Assembly: GCA_021841985.1 (NCBI GenBank)
Contig: JAKCCP010000014.1
Location: 1 to 47,663 of the forward strand
Reading direction: 5' to 3'
Source of the DNA: Pseudomonadota bacterium
Lineage (GTDB): Bacteria; Pseudomonadota; Alphaproteobacteria; Acetobacterales; Acetobacteraceae
Length of the DNA: 47,663 nt
Shown here: one piece after another, positions 1 to 9,703 of the stretch
Layout of the letters: each line of letters starts with the position of its first letter
Numbering within the stretch: position 1 is the first letter of the stretch
Program-made: the position numbers and the translations under genes
Notes under the pieces: generated by a model
The model's database searches: none
Told to the model about the DNA's origin: nothing
Seen by the model: the letters and a program-made list of their open reading frames with translations, nothing else

Positions 1-356
1 GAGACGCGGTTCCAGCCTCGGTTGCGAACCGCGCTCCCCTACCGGCTCTAGTCTGCCAAAACCAACACCAAATGTCAGATTAAATCTAAGCTACTGCAGA
101 TGAGGACCGCCGGCAAAAAAGCACGCCGCCCGTTCGCGAACAAGGTGGTTCACCATCGGCAACGGGCCCGCCCGCGTTCGCCAAGCCTCAAGGCGCGCCG
201 GCGCCGGGCAGCGCGCGCGGATGTGAGCGGGCCGAGCACGATTGTTACCCCAAGGCCCGCCGCTCCCTGGTGATCTTGCCCATCAAGCGGGCCATCTCTA
301 CCCGCGCGGCACCGCGCTCGAAGGCCGCAATACATACCATCTGGAGCGTCAATGTC
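1..356. other. No gene recognised at the window's left edge
   Basis: I see no convincing gene here. Short open frames exist on both strands but none shows a recognisable domain, a good ribosome binding site or a plausible composition. The first 110 bases are less GC-rich than the rest. The stretch probably belongs to the same accessory tract as the recombinase remnant further right. Confidence 0.4.
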
Positions 357-899
357 GTGACACGATCTTGTCCCCTGCCCTTGCCTCTCCTGCTCGGCGG
401 CCTGCTCGTCCTCGCCGGCTGCCAGACACCCTCGCCCGCCCCACCGCCTGGGATGCCCATCGTGCATCTCGGCCTGTTGAATAAGGCGCATGCGGTCTGC
501 CATGCCGCACCGCACGCGACGAGCAACGCGCCGCTCCTTGGTGATGCGCGGCTGATTGTGACTGATGGCTCGGCCAAGCTCACCGGCTGTATCGTCAACC
601 CAGGCCCGCTCGACTATTCGGCGGTGGTCGTGGAGATCGCCTTCTTCGATGCCGGGGGCCATTTGCTCAATGCATTGTCACGCGACAGCGCCATGCTGCC
701 GGCCTATGCCGCGCCTCCCGCCGAAGCGACCACCGCGTCGAACTGGGCGATCCCGATCGATGCCTCGGGCGATCCCCACGCCACAGAGGTCGAGGTGCTG
801 GTCCATACCCTGCTCTGCCCCGGCGCCTCGGGGCGCGGCTGCGTCGAGGAGCACGATACCGGCGCCGTCCGTCTCAGCGTCTCGGCGGCAAAATCCTGA
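357..899 (+). CDS. Putative outer-membrane or periplasmic lipoprotein of unknown function
   Basis: A 180-residue protein starting at a GTG codon with a GGAG motif about 11 bases upstream. The N-terminus is a lipoprotein signal peptide: a basic start, a Leu-rich stretch, then the lipobox LAGC near residues 19-22, so the mature protein should be lipid-anchored at Cys. After a Pro-rich linker comes a roughly 140-residue domain containing TGCIVNPG and VEIAFFDAGG. That pattern resembles FxLYD-type beta-sandwich domains found in other lipoproteins, but the match is by eye only. A longer in-frame start at 270 would bury the signal peptide, so I rejected it. The stop codon directly abuts recombinase-like debris. 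Function unknown. Confidence 0.6.
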   Translation: MTRSCPLPLPLLLGGLLVLAGCQTPSPAPPPGMPIVHLGLLNKAHAVCHAAPHATSNAPLLGDARLIVTDGSAKLTGCIVNPGPLDYSAVVVEIAFFDAGGHLLNALSRDSAMLPAYAAPPAEATTASNWAIPIDASGDPHATEVEVLVHTLLCPGASGRGCVEEHDTGAVRLSVSAAKS

Positions 900-1374
900 C
901 CTCGCCAGCGTCCTCGACCGTCGCCAGGAGGCGCACCGAGCGTCGCCGCGAGCACTTTGGTCGAATTCAACAAGCGTGCCGCCAAGACCGACCAGCGGCT
1001 CAATCGGCTCTTCGACGCCATCGCGTCCCGTGTCGCTGGCCTCGACGCCCCCGGCCTGAAAAGAGCGCATCGCCGGCCTCAAGGCGATTCGCGAACAAGC
1101 CAGCGCCGACGTCGAGCGCGCCCAGGCCGCGCTCGACCATGCCGGCAGCCAGGCTGTTAGCCCCGATATGGCGAGAACCTTCGCCCGCACGGCCCGCCAG
1201 CGCATCCGGCTGGAGAGCGGCGGCTACCGCCGCGACCACCTGCGCGCATTGGGCCAGCGTGTCGAGGTCGCGGAAGTCCGCATCATGGGATCGCAATCCG
1301 AACTGCTGCGCACCCTGGTCGCCGCCTCAGGCGGGAAATCGGTCGCAGTCGGTGTTCAGAGATCTGTTCTGAAA
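895..1374 (+). pseudogene. Decayed C-terminal remnant of a large serine recombinase
   Basis: Three reading frames must be joined to recover a recognisable protein end. In order they show LASVLDRRQE (about 901-930), TERRREH, then VEFNKRAAKTDQRLNRLFDAI (957-1020). A shift near 1060 follows, then GLKAIREQASADVERAQ, YRRDHLRALGQRVEV and LLRTLVAASGGKS, ending in VLKW at about 1377. This is the coiled-coil and C-terminal part of resolvase/invertase-type large serine recombinases. The catalytic N-terminal domain and zinc ribbon are absent, so the gene is dead. It runs directly into the 3' end of the tRNA-Arg gene. Frameshifts at roughly 930, 945 and 1060 are inferred from family knowledge. Confidence 0.75.
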
Positions 1375-1451
1375 TGGCGCGCCCGAAGAGATTCGAACTC
1401 CTAACCCCCAGATCCGTAGTCTGGTGCTCTATCCAATTGAGCTACGGGCGC
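1375..1451 (-). tRNA. tRNA-Arg (anticodon ACG)
   Basis: Read on the minus strand, a 77-base cloverleaf folds cleanly. The acceptor stem GCGCCCG pairs perfectly with CGGGCGC. The anticodon stem is CCAGA/TCTGG around the loop CTACGGA, giving anticodon ACG. The T arm carries TTCGAAT, and the 3' CCA is encoded. ACG is normally modified to ICG by TadA and reads CGU, CGC and CGA. The gene lies downstream of leuB on the same strand and is bordered at its 3' end by the serine-recombinase remnant. Confidence 0.95.
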
Positions 1452-1524
1452 CGTGACGCGGGGTTTAGCCTATCGTTGGCCGCAAGCGCAAGGGCGGTCG
1501 TTCTTGCCGCAAGCGATAAAAGGG

Positions 1525-2637
1525 TCAGGCACCGAGTTTGTCGAGCTCCCGCACCACCGCCTCGCCCATCACCTGCGTGCTCACCTTAGCGCAATGCTTG
1601 GCCATGATATCGGCGGTGCGCAGGCCGCTTGCCAGCACCGTGGTACAGGCGTTCTCGATCAGCCGCGCCTCATCATCCATGGCAAAGGAATAGCGCAGCA
1701 GCATCGCGAAACTCAGAATCTGCGCGAGTGGGTTGGCGATGCCCTTGCCGGCGATATCGGGCGCGCTGCCGTGGATCGGCTCGTAGAGCGCGTGGCGCCG
1801 CCCGCTCCCGTCGAGCCCGCCGATCGTAGCCGAGGGCAGCATGCCGAGGCTTCCCGTCAGCATCGAGGCGAGATCGGAGAGCAGATCACCAAAGAGATTG
1901 GTGGTGACGATGACATCAAACTGGCGCGGATTGCGCACCAACTGCATCGCGCAGTTATCGGCATACATATGTGTCAATTCGACATCGGCGAATTCGCGCT
2001 GATGCAGTGCGGTGACGACCTGGCGCCACAACAGGCCGGTTTCCATCACGTTCGCTTTCTCGACGCTGCACACGCGGCGCTGGCGTTTGCGTGCGAGATC
2101 GAAGGCAACGCGAGCCACCCGCTCGATCTCGTCGGTGGTGTAGACTTCCGTGTTGATGGCGCGCTGTTTGCCGTTGGCGAGCGTCTCGATGCCACGCGGT
2201 TCGCCGAAATAGATGCCCCCTGTGCTCTCGCGCACGATCATCAGGTCAAGCCCGCGTATCACCTCCGCTTTCAGCGTGCTCGCTTCGACTAATGGGTCGA
2301 ACACCACCGCCGGGCGAAGATTGGCGAACAGGCCAAGTTCGCGGCGCAGCGTGAGAATGGCGATCTCAGGGCGCATATCGAAGCCGAGTTTGTCCCATTT
2401 CGGCCCGCCCACCGAGCCGAACAGCACTGCATCGACGCTTTTAGCCTTTTCCACGGTTTCAGGAGAGATCGGCGTGCCACGCGCATCGATCGCGGCGCCG
2501 CCGACGAGGTCATCGGAAATTTCGAAGCGCACGCCGCGCCGGCGCTCCATCCAGTCGATCACCCGCCAGACCTCGTGCATGACCTCGGGCCCGATGCCAT
2601 CACCCGGCAGGACAAGCAGTTGTTTATTGGCGGACAT
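1525..2637 (-). CDS. leuB: 3-isopropylmalate dehydrogenase
   Basis: A 370-residue NAD-dependent dehydrogenase that oxidises and decarboxylates 3-isopropylmalate to 2-ketoisocaproate, the third dedicated step of leucine synthesis, in the cytoplasm. The sequence shows the N-terminal [13 protein letters not shown] nucleotide-fold start, the substrate/metal signature [16 protein letters not shown] and [15 protein letters not shown] near the C-terminus. Length is normal for the family. The ATG is preceded by AAGGAAATTTCC. An upstream in-frame extension reaching 2880 lies inside leuD and is rejected. It is the last gene of the ffh...leuCDB block, 13 bases after leuD. Confidence 0.97.
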   Translation of the reverse strand: MSANKQLLVLPGDGIGPEVMHEVWRVIDWMERRRGVRFEISDDLVGGAAIDARGTPISPETVEKAKSVDAVLFGSVGGPKWDKLGFDMRPEIAILTLRRELGLFANLRPAVVFDPLVEASTLKAEVIRGLDLMIVRESTGGIYFGEPRGIETLANGKQRAINTEVYTTDEIERVARVAFDLARKRQRRVCSVEKANVMETGLLWRQVVTALHQREFADVELTHMYADNCAMQLVRNPRQFDVIVTTNLFGDLLSDLASMLTGSLGMLPSATIGGLDGSGRRHALYEPIHGSAPDIAGKGIANPLAQILSFAMLLRYSFAMDDEARLIENACTTVLASGLRTADIMAKHCAKVSTQVMGEAVVRELDKLGA

Positions 2638-2650
2638 GGAAATTTCCTTG

Positions 2651-3277
2651 CTAAACTGGTGCGATTGCCGGCAGCCAGGGCTGCGCCGCGCGCCGCGCCT
2701 CCTCGAAGCTCGTGATGCGGGCTTCGTGCCGCAGGGTCTGGCCGATATCATCGAGACCGTTGAGCAGAGAATGTTTGCGGAACGGATCGATATCAAAATA
2801 AATTTCTTCGCCGTTCGGCCGCACCACCACTTGGCGCGCGAGATCGATGGTGAGCCGCGCATTGTCGCCCTGGCTCGCATCCCCGATCAAGGTGTCGATC
2901 ACCGCGCGTGGCAGGCGGATCGGCAGGATGCCGTTCTTGAAGCAATTGTTGTAGAAAATATCAGCGAAGTCAGGCGCGATCACGGCGCGGATGCCAAAAT
3001 CGAGGAGTGCCCAGGGCGCGTGCTCGCGGGACGAGCCGCAGCCGAAATTCTCATGTGCGATCAGAATTTGGGCGCGCCGGTAGGGCTCGCGGTTCAGCAC
3101 GAAATCCGCACGCTCGCGGCCTTCCACGTCATAGCGCAGCGTGTCGAACAGATGCACACCCAAGCCGCTACGGCGGATGGTTTTCAGGAAACGCGCTGGA
3201 ATGATCTTGTCGGTATCGACATTGGCGAGCGGCAAGGGGGCCGCGATGGCGGTGAGCGTGGTGAATTTTTCCATCAT
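2651..3277 (-). CDS. leuD: 3-isopropylmalate dehydratase small subunit
   Basis: A 208-residue protein, the small swivelling subunit of isopropylmalate isomerase, partner of LeuC. It carries the family hallmarks [14 protein letters not shown] near the N-terminus and [16 protein letters not shown] in the middle. The first ATG at 3277 overlaps the leuC stop (ATGA), with GGGAG a few bases upstream. A second ATG follows immediately at 3274, so the exact start is one codon uncertain. The overlap implies translational coupling and 1:1 production with LeuC. Confidence 0.97.
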   Translation of the reverse strand: MMEKFTTLTAIAAPLPLANVDTDKIIPARFLKTIRRSGLGVHLFDTLRYDVEGRERADFVLNREPYRRAQILIAHENFGCGSSREHAPWALLDFGIRAVIAPDFADIFYNNCFKNGILPIRLPRAVIDTLIGDASQGDNARLTIDLARQVVVRPNGEEIYFDIDPFRKHSLLNGLDDIGQTLRHEARITSFEEARRAAQPWLPAIAPV

Positions 3278-4686
3278 AAGAACTCCCGGACATCGGCGAG
3301 CCTTCCGGTGATCGCGGCGGCAGCCGCCATGGCCGGCGAGACCAGATGGGTGCGTCCGCCCGGCCCCTGGCGGCCCTCGAAATTGCGGTTCGAAGTGCTC
3401 GCCGAGCGCTGGCCGGGGGCGAGCTTGTCGGGGTTCATCCCGAGACACATCGAGCAGCCGGGCTCGCGCCACTCGAAGCCGGCATCGAGAAGGACACGAT
3501 CGAGCCCCTCCGCCTCGGCCTGTTTTTTCACCAGGCCGGAGCCCGGCACCACCAGTGCGCGCACATTGGCTGCCACCCGACGCCCTTTGGCGATGGCGGC
3601 AGCGGCGCGGATATCCTCGATGCGGCCATTGGTGCAACTGCCGATGAAGACAACATCGATCGCAACCTCAGCCAATTTCTGCCCCGGCGCGAGGCCCATA
3701 TAGGCGAGCATGCGCGACAGTTGCGCTCGCTTCGCACCATCCGGCTCGGCCTTCGGATCAGGCACCGCGCCGGTGATCGGCGCCACCGTCTCGGGGCTGG
3801 TGCCCCAGGTGACCATCGGCGCGATCTCTGAGGCATTCAGCCGCACCACCTTGTCGAATGGCGCGCCCGGGTCGGAGGCGAGGCTCCGCCAATAGGTGCA
3901 GGCGCGGGCGAAATTTTCACCCCGCGGCGCGTAGGGCCGGCCTGCGATCCAGGTGAAAGTGGTTTCATCCGGCGCGATCAGCCCGGCGCGCGCGCCCGCC
4001 TCGATCGACATGTTGCACACCGTCATGCGCCCCGCCATATCGAGTTCGCGCACCGCTTCGCCGGCATATTCAATGACATGGCCGGTGCCGCCGGCAGTGC
4101 CGATGCGCCCGATGATGGCAAGGATCAGATCCTTCGCCGTCGTGCCAGGCGGCAGCCGTCCGGAAACCTCAATCAGCATGTTTTGAGCCGGCTGCTGCAA
4201 CAATGTCTGGGTCGCCAGCACATGCTCGACCTCGGAGGTGCCAATGCCGAAGGCGAGCGCGCCCAACGCGCCATGCGTCGAGGTATGGCTATCGCCGCAA
4301 ACCACGGTCATGCCGGGCAGGATGATGCCTTGCTCGGGGCCGATGACATGGACGATCCCCTGACGTTCATCGAGGAGTGGAAAATAGGGCACACCAAATT
4401 CGGCGACATTCTTCTCCAGCGTTTCAACCTGGATGCGGCTTTCTTCCTCGCTGATGCCTGCTCGGCGATCCGAGGTCGGCACATTATGATCGACCACCGC
4501 GATTGTCGCTTCCGGGCGGCGCACGGCGCGGCCCGCGGCGCGCAGCCCCTCGAAAGCCTGCGGGCTGGTCACCTCATGGACAAGATGGCGGTCGATATAG
4601 AGGATGCAGGTGCCGTCCGGAAGCCGCTCGACCACATGGGCGTCCCAGATCTTGTCGAACAGGGTGCGGGGTTTGGCTCCGGACAT
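3274..4686 (-). CDS. leuC: 3-isopropylmalate dehydratase large subunit
   Basis: A 470-residue aconitase-family protein that isomerises 2-isopropylmalate to 3-isopropylmalate with LeuD. Three cysteines hold the 4Fe-4S cluster: one in [11 protein letters not shown] and two in [30 protein letters not shown] is also typical. AAAGGAAAAGCGC precedes the ATG. It begins only 11 bases after rplS stops, on the same strand, so leucine synthesis is probably co-transcribed with the ribosomal and tRNA-modification genes upstream. No leader peptide rich in Leu codons or attenuator is visible in that gap. Confidence 0.97.
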   Translation of the reverse strand: MSGAKPRTLFDKIWDAHVVERLPDGTCILYIDRHLVHEVTSPQAFEGLRAAGRAVRRPEATIAVVDHNVPTSDRRAGISEEESRIQVETLEKNVAEFGVPYFPLLDERQGIVHVIGPEQGIILPGMTVVCGDSHTSTHGALGALAFGIGTSEVEHVLATQTLLQQPAQNMLIEVSGRLPPGTTAKDLILAIIGRIGTAGGTGHVIEYAGEAVRELDMAGRMTVCNMSIEAGARAGLIAPDETTFTWIAGRPYAPRGENFARACTYWRSLASDPGAPFDKVVRLNASEIAPMVTWGTSPETVAPITGAVPDPKAEPDGAKRAQLSRMLAYMGLAPGQKLAEVAIDVVFIGSCTNGRIEDIRAAAAIAKGRRVAANVRALVVPGSGLVKKQAEAEGLDRVLLDAGFEWREPGCSMCLGMNPDKLAPGQRSASTSNRNFEGRQGPGGRTHLVSPAMAAAAAITGRLADVREFL

Positions 4687-4697
4687 GCGCTTTTCCT

Positions 4698-5111
4698 TTA
4701 TTCGGCGGCATCCTGCTGAGGGGCGGCGGACGGCGGCGCGTCAGGCTCGATGACGCGGGCCTTCTCGGCGATGCGAGCGGATTTTCCCGAGCGACCGCGC
4801 AGGTAATAGAGCTTGGCGCGCCGCACATCGCCGCGGCGGACCACATGGATCTCGGCGATCGTCGGCGCGTAGAGCGGAAACACGCGCTCCACCCCCTCGC
4901 CGTAGCTGATTTTGCGCACGGTGAAGTTGCTGTTGAGGCCTTTGTTGGACCGCGCGATGCACACCCCCTCGAAAGCCTGGGTGCGGGTGCGCTCACCCTC
5001 CACCACCTTGACCGAGACACGGAGCGTATCGCCGGCGGCAAACTCCGGCACCGGGCGGGCAGCGCTGAGGCGGGCGATCTCGCCGGCCTCGAATTCCTGA
5101 ATGACGTTCAT
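4698..5111 (-). CDS. rplS: 50S ribosomal protein L19
   Basis: A 137-residue large-subunit protein at the 30S-50S interface. Typical L19 segments are visible: [50 protein letters not shown] and [14 protein letters not shown]. The last 20 residues form an Ala/Pro-rich acidic tail, a common variable extension. AGAGGA lies upstream of the ATG. The rpsP-rimM-trmD-rplS order is the classical bacterial arrangement. The unusual part is that leuC follows after 11 bases. Confidence 0.97.
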   Translation of the reverse strand: MNVIQEFEAGEIARLSAARPVPEFAAGDTLRVSVKVVEGERTRTQAFEGVCIARSNKGLNSNFTVRKISYGEGVERVFPLYAPTIAEIHVVRRGDVRRAKLYYLRGRSGKSARIAEKARVIEPDAPPSAAPQQDAAE

Positions 5112-5141
5112 GGGGGGGAAATCCTCTTTCTTACGGTTTTC

Positions 5142-5897
5142 TTACGGCGCATCCGCGGCACTGGCAACTGGCGCCGTGAGCGTGCCGGATGGGTATTGGC
5201 GGGCCTGGAATTCGGCCCAGAGATCGGGGCGACGGGCGCGGGTCAGGCGCTCGGCCTCCGCCCGCCGCCATGCGGCGATGGCGCCGTGATCGCCCGAGAG
5301 CAGAATGTCCGGCACGCGCCTTTCCTGCCACGCCGCCGGGCGGGTATAGTGCGGGTATTCAAGAAGGCCCGCGGAAAAACTTTCCTCCTCGGCGCTTGCC
5401 GCCGCCCCCATCACGCCCGGCAACAGGCGCACGCAGGCATCGAGCACGACAAGGGCCGCCGGCTCGCCGCCCGAGAGCACGTAATCGCCGATCGAGACCT
5501 CCCGCATGGCGCGCGCCTCGATCACCCGCTGATCAACCCCCTCGTAGCGCCCGCAAAGCAGGATCACGCCCGGACCGGCGGCAAGCTCGCGGGCCATCGC
5601 CTGGGTGAATCGCGCCCCACGCGGGGTAAGACAAAGGATCGGCCGACCATCGGCGAGGGCATCCACGGCGCGGTCGATGACATCGGCGCGCAGCACCATC
5701 CCGGCCCCGCCGCCGAAGGGCGTGTCATCGACGCTGCGATGGCGGTCGGTGGCGAAGGCGCGAATATCATGGGCCGCCAGCCGCCAAAGGCCCGTTGCCG
5801 CCGCCTTGCCGGCGAGAGACAAACCGAGGGGCCCGGGAAACATTTCCAAAAACAGGGTGAGCACGTCGGCCCGCCAGGGTGTAGCGGGCGCGGTCAC
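5142..5897 (-). CDS. trmD: tRNA (guanine-N1)-methyltransferase
   Basis: A 251-residue enzyme that methylates G37 of tRNAs reading CNN codons using S-adenosylmethionine, which prevents +1 frameshifting. It belongs to the SPOUT trefoil-knot class. The knot motifs [16 protein letters not shown] and [19 protein letters not shown] are both present, as is [13 protein letters not shown]. The start is a GTG that overlaps the rimM stop (GTGA), implying coupled translation. A gap of 30 bases leads to rplS. Confidence 0.97.
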   Translation of the reverse strand: MTAPATPWRADVLTLFLEMFPGPLGLSLAGKAAATGLWRLAAHDIRAFATDRHRSVDDTPFGGGAGMVLRADVIDRAVDALADGRPILCLTPRGARFTQAMARELAAGPGVILLCGRYEGVDQRVIEARAMREVSIGDYVLSGGEPAALVVLDACVRLLPGVMGAAASAEEESFSAGLLEYPHYTRPAAWQERRVPDILLSGDHGAIAAWRRAEAERLTRARRPDLWAEFQARQYPSGTLTAPVASAADAP

Positions 5898-6412
5898 GGC
5901 AGCACCTCGTGCTCGCGGGGCGGGACGACGACGAGGCGGCGGGCAGCAATGTCGATTTCCGGCACCGCGGCGCGGGTGAACGGCACCAGCAGTGGCGTCC
6001 GGCCGGGCCGGACGATTTCCAGGCTGGCGCCGGCGCCATAATCGTGGACGGCGGCAACCTGCCCGGCCTCGCCTTCCGGCAGAACAGCGTCAAGCCCGAT
6101 GAGATCGGCGAGATAGAATTCATCCTCCCCCGCCGGCGGCAAGGCGCTGCGTCCGAGATAGAGGCGGCGATTGGTGAGGCGCGCGGCTTCGTCCCGGTCG
6201 CGGATCTCCACCCATGCGCCCTCGCGCCAAAGCGCCAGCGCCGCAATTCCGGTGCCGCGCCAAGTGAGGCGGATCGGTGTGCCAGCCTCGTCGGCGAGCG
6301 GACCATAATTGGCGAGCGCCAGCGGTGAGGCGGTGTAGCTCGCGACACGCACGAGCCCCCGCACGCCGTGCGGACGGCCGACCACGCCGACCAGGATGCG
6401 CGCCTCCGCCAT
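5894..6412 (-). CDS. rimM: 16S rRNA processing protein RimM
   Basis: A 172-residue assembly factor for the 30S head that binds S19. The N-terminal domain starts [20 protein letters not shown], the family signature, and the C-terminal PRC-barrel region contains [13 protein letters not shown] and [20 protein letters not shown]. Length matches other alphaproteobacterial RimM proteins. It sits between rpsP (12 bases) and trmD (overlapping), the standard arrangement. Confidence 0.95.
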   Translation of the reverse strand: MAEARILVGVVGRPHGVRGLVRVASYTASPLALANYGPLADEAGTPIRLTWRGTGIAALALWREGAWVEIRDRDEAARLTNRRLYLGRSALPPAGEDEFYLADLIGLDAVLPEGEAGQVAAVHDYGAGASLEIVRPGRTPLLVPFTRAAVPEIDIAARRLVVVPPREHEVLP

Positions 6413-6424
6413 GTGATCCCCCGA

Positions 6425-6760
6425 TCAGGCCGCTTCGGCTTCCTTGGCGCGTTCCTGGGCCTTCTTCTTGGGCGCTGACTTCACCGGCTGCTCGCGCCAG
6501 GTGGGCATCGGCGCCAAGCCGGCCTTGCCGAGAAACCGCGCCACCCGGTCGGTGGTCTGCGCGCCCTGGGAAAGCCAGTGCTGGATGCGCTCGGCCGAAA
6601 GCCGCACCCGCGCCTCATGCTCCAGCGGCAGCATCGGGTCGTAACTCCCAAGTTTTTCGATAAAACGCCCGTCGCGCGGGCTGCGGCTATCGGCGAGTAC
6701 GATGTGATAATAGGGGCGCTTCTTGGCCCCCGCGCGGGCGAGGCGGATTTTCAGGCTCAT
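6425..6760 (-). CDS. rpsP: 30S ribosomal protein S16
   Basis: A 111-residue small-subunit protein needed for 30S assembly. It starts [21 protein letters not shown] and contains [16 protein letters not shown], both diagnostic of S16. The C-terminal tail is rich in Lys, Ala and Glu, as in other alphaproteobacteria. AAGGAG lies 12 bases upstream of the ATG. The gene is 39 bases downstream of ffh on the same strand and is probably co-transcribed with it. Confidence 0.97.
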   Translation of the reverse strand: MSLKIRLARAGAKKRPYYHIVLADSRSPRDGRFIEKLGSYDPMLPLEHEARVRLSAERIQHWLSQGAQTTDRVARFLGKAGLAPMPTWREQPVKSAPKKKAQERAKEAEAA

Positions 6761-6799
6761 TTGGCTTCTAACTCCTTGTAATTTAAAGATCGGGTGGGG

Positions 6800-8167
6800 T
6801 CAAAAAGGCGGGCGCCGGCCGGGCATCAACGCCCCGATTCCATGCCGCATCAGGCCCTTCTGGCCGAGCTTGTTCATCCGCTTGATCATCCCCGACATTT
6901 CATCGAACTGCTTGAGCAGGCGGTTGACTTCCTGGACGGTGGTGCCGGAGCCGGCGGCGATGCGCTTCTTGCGGCTCGCCTTGAGGATGTCCGGGGTGCG
7001 CCGCTCAAGGCGCGTCATCGAGGCGATGATCGCCCCCTGACGCTTGAAAACCGTTTTGTCGAGCTTCGATTCATCGATCTTGCCCATCAGCTTGCCAGCA
7101 CCCGGCAACATACCGAGAATGCCCGAGATCGAGCCCATGCGGTTGATCTGGCGCAGTTGGGCGGCGTAATCATCGAGATCGAAACGGCCCTTGGCGATTT
7201 TGGCGGCAAGCTTTTCCGCCTCTTCCTGCTCGATGGTCTCGGAGGCACGCTCGACGAGGCCCACGACATCGCCCAGGCCGAGAATGCGTCCGGCCACGCG
7301 CTCGGGGTGGAATTCCTCCAGGGCGTCGAGCTTCTCACCCACCCCCACGAGCTTGATCGGCGCCCCGGTGACGGCGCGCATCGACAGCGCCGCCCCGCCC
7401 CTGGCGTCGCCATCCATGCGGGTGAGGATGATGCCGGTGATGCCCAAGGCCTCGTTGAAGGCGCGCGCCGTATTCACCGCGTCCTGCCCGGTCATGGCAT
7501 CGACCACCAGCAGCGTCTCGGCCGGGTTGGTCGCGGCCCGGATCGCCTGAACCTCGGCCATCAACTCCTCGTCGATGGCAAGCCTGCCGGCGGTATCAAG
7601 AATGACGATATCGAACCCTTCCCGCCGCCCCGCCTCCAGCGCCCGGCGCGCGATCACCGTCGGCGTCTCGCCGGCGACGATGGGAAGGGACGGCACCTGG
7701 GCGGACTGGCCGAGCTGGGCCAGTTGCAGCTGGGCGGCCGGGCGCTGGGTGTCGAGGCTGGCCAGCAGCACCCGCTTTTTCTCGCGCTTCACCAGCCGGA
7801 GCGCCAATTTGCCAGACGTTGTGGTCTTGCCCGAGCCTTGCAGCCCGACCATCAGGATCGCCACCGGCGGCGGCGCGTTGAGCGCCAGCTTCACGGCGCC
7901 CTCGCCGCCAAGATGCTCGATCAGCACATCATTGACGATCTTGATGACCTGCTGGCCGGGGGCAACCGCGCGGATGACCTCGGCGCCGATGGCGCGATCG
8001 CGTACGGCTGCAATAAAACTCTTCACCACCGGCAACGCGACGTCGGCCTCCAACAGCGCGAGCCGGACCTCACGCAGCGCCTCGCCGACATCGGCCTCAT
8101 TCAGCGTGCCGCGCTGGCGCAGCCGATCAAAAACCGCGCTGAGCTTATCGGAAAGCCCCTCGAACAT
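6800..8167 (-). CDS. ffh: Signal recognition particle protein (SRP54/Ffh)
   Basis: A 455-residue GTPase that binds signal sequences of nascent membrane proteins with 4.5S RNA and docks on FtsY. The N-domain begins MFEGLSDKLSAVFDRLRQRG. The G-domain shows the P-loop GLQGSGKTTTSGKLA, DTQRPAAQLQL, the DTAGRL motif and the TRMDGDARGG motif. The C-terminal M-domain contains MLPGAGKLMGKID and an Arg-rich helix with SGTTVQEVNRLLKQF. Length is normal. It heads the minus-strand block that ends in leuB, and a strong hairpin lies in its leader. Confidence 0.97.
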   Translation of the reverse strand: MFEGLSDKLSAVFDRLRQRGTLNEADVGEALREVRLALLEADVALPVVKSFIAAVRDRAIGAEVIRAVAPGQQVIKIVNDVLIEHLGGEGAVKLALNAPPPVAILMVGLQGSGKTTTSGKLALRLVKREKKRVLLASLDTQRPAAQLQLAQLGQSAQVPSLPIVAGETPTVIARRALEAGRREGFDIVILDTAGRLAIDEELMAEVQAIRAATNPAETLLVVDAMTGQDAVNTARAFNEALGITGIILTRMDGDARGGAALSMRAVTGAPIKLVGVGEKLDALEEFHPERVAGRILGLGDVVGLVERASETIEQEEAEKLAAKIAKGRFDLDDYAAQLRQINRMGSISGILGMLPGAGKLMGKIDESKLDKTVFKRQGAIIASMTRLERRTPDILKASRKKRIAAGSGTTVQEVNRLLKQFDEMSGMIKRMNKLGQKGLMRHGIGALMPGRRPPF

Positions 8168-8189
8168 GAAAACCCCTCAACGGAAAACG

Positions 8190-8219
8190 CGCCGCTGCGC
8201 GAACCCTCGCGGAGCGGCG
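8190..8219. terminator. Strong hairpin in the ffh leader, terminator-like
   Basis: A 12-bp stem with one mismatch closes a 6-base loop (CGCCGCTGCGCG / CGCGGAGCGGCG). Its inner edge is 23 bases upstream of the ffh ATG. On the plus strand it is followed by ATCTTTCTTTTTC, which looks like a Rho-independent terminator. On the minus strand it is followed by CGTTTTCCG, so it could act on the ffh transcript as a weak attenuator or leader structure. Which role applies cannot be read from the sequence. Confidence 0.4.
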
Positions 8220-8484
8220 ATCTTTCTTTTTCCCCAGTGCCCCAGCCTGCGGGGGCTGTCAAGGCGGAGGATTGTCGCAGTGAGCCCTTGCGCCAGGGCG
8301 GCGGCTAGACGCATGAGAGCGGTGCCTCTTCCCCCCAACCTACGGCATGCCCACATCTCTTCTCGGAATGAAATCCGTCATAAAGGATTATGCCGAAAAC
8401 TCAATAAAGCACCGTGATTTGAAATGCTAAAATATTATAGATATTCAGAGTAAATTATGATCATACATCATGGAACCGCCGGTC
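8220..8484. other. Intergenic region with an AT-rich tract
   Basis: About 265 bases between the ffh leader hairpin and the end of the Sel1 gene. Roughly 8385-8470 is strikingly AT-rich against its surroundings and contains TATAAT-like stretches on the minus strand. It probably holds the ffh promoter. I see no gene, RNA fold or repeat I can name. Confidence 0.4.
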
Positions 8485-9561
8485 TCATGGTTGCTTCGAG
8501 CGTGATCCTGCGTCGGCGTCCGCCGTCGTTCCGGGTCGCCATTCCGCTGATCGCCGCTGCCCCTCGGCGATCTCTGCTGGCGTCATCAGGTCCGCGACCC
8601 GCTCGCGCATTTGTGCCGCCTTCGCCGCCATGGACTGGTTCGGGTCAGCGGCGGCGATGTTGAACCACATATAGGCCGATACCAAATCCTTCGGCACGCC
8701 GAGACCGTGATAATAGGAGGCGCCGAGACTATACTGCGCCGGGGCGTTTTCCTGGGCTGCGGCCAGCAGCCACCAATGGACGGCTTGCACGTCGTCGGGA
8801 GCAACGCCGCGCCCGGAATGGTAGGCAAGGCCAAGGTTGAATTGCGCCCCGGCATTCCCCTGTTCGGCGGCAAGACGGAACCAGTGCACCGCCTGTTCGT
8901 AGTCCTGCGCGACGCCATGGCCGAACGCATAGGCGCTCCCGAGACTTGACTGCGCGAGCGCGTTGCCTTGCAGGGCGGCGGTGCGAAACCAGTGTATCGC
9001 CTGTTCGTAATCCTGCCCCACGCCGCGGCCGAGGGCATAGGCGCTGCCGAGATTGAACGCGGCCGTGGCGTTGCCCTGTTCGGCGGCGAGGCGGATCCAA
9101 TGCACCGCTTCCGCGTCATCGCGCGGCACGCCGATCCCCATCGCATAGGCGCCGCCCAGGGCAAGTTCGCCCTCGGCATCGCCTGCCGTGGCGGCAAGCC
9201 GCCACCAACGCGCCGCCTCCTTGTAATCCTGGGCGACGCCGAGGCCGCCCCAGTACATCTCGCCAAGCTGGACCTGCGCCCAGACGACACCATCGTCGGC
9301 CAGCGGCGGCAGCAGTTCCATGGCGCGCTGGTAATCCTTGGCGGCGAGCGCCGCCCTGGCCTCGGCGATCACGCGATCGGATGCCCCTGGAGCGGATGGG
9401 CCCGGAGCGGATGGGCCCGCGCCTTGCGCCGGGGAAGGGGCGGTTTCTCCGGTGGGAGAGAGAGCCTCGCCCGGCCCCGTTCCAGCTTCGACGGCGAGCC
9501 CGCGCCCTCCCACGACGCCCGATAGGAGCCCCACGAGCAAGAGAAATTTTCGCCCGGTCAT
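8485..9561 (-). CDS. Secreted Sel1-repeat (TPR-like) protein
   Basis: A 358-residue protein with an N-terminal signal peptide ([19 protein letters not shown]), a Pro/Ser/Gly-rich linker to about residue 65, then six consecutive Sel1 repeats of about 36 residues covering roughly residues 95-310. Repeat hallmarks include [18 protein letters not shown] and [11 protein letters not shown]. The tail contains [10 protein letters not shown], common in Sel1 proteins of this lineage. Sel1 repeats form alpha-alpha superhelices that bind partner proteins; the partner is unknown here. GGAGGGAGG sits just upstream of the ATG. It is divergent from hslV. Confidence 0.85.
   Translation of the reverse strand: MTGRKFLLLVGLLSGVVGGRGLAVEAGTGPGEALSPTGETAPSPAQGAGPSAPGPSAPGASDRVIAEARAALAAKDYQRAMELLPPLADDGVVWAQVQLGEMYWGGLGVAQDYKEAARWWRLAATAGDAEGELALGGAYAMGIGVPRDDAEAVHWIRLAAEQGNATAAFNLGSAYALGRGVGQDYEQAIHWFRTAALQGNALAQSSLGSAYAFGHGVAQDYEQAVHWFRLAAEQGNAGAQFNLGLAYHSGRGVAPDDVQAVHWWLLAAAQENAPAQYSLGASYYHGLGVPKDLVSAYMWFNIAAADPNQSMAAKAAQMRERVADLMTPAEIAEGQRRSAEWRPGTTADADAGSRSKQP
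9389..9418. repeat. 15-bp tandem repeat, two copies
   Basis: GGAGCGGATGGGCCC is repeated twice head to tail, with a degenerate third unit just upstream. It lies inside the linker of the Sel1 protein and encodes GPSAP repeats. The unit is a multiple of three, so copy-number changes would lengthen or shorten the linker in frame. Confidence 0.8.
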
Positions 9562-9703
9562 CGTGCCTCCCTCCTCTGTCCATCAGGCGGCGGGCGACCA
9601 ATCAAGGACAGGACGAGGAACAGGGCAAGCCGGGGCGGCGATGAACGGTCTTGATCGCCGCCGCTCTTGTGCGCTCGCGCGCGGCGCGCCATCTACCGCG
9701 CCG

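Noticed and set aside
4503..6041. Long 512-codon frame antisense to leuC, rplS and trmD
   Set aside because: High-GC DNA gives long open antisense frames; the minus strand holds clear, conserved genes and this frame resembles no protein.
6794..8308. Long 504-codon frame antisense to ffh
   Set aside because: A mirror of the ffh codon pattern; no domain and no ribosome binding site.
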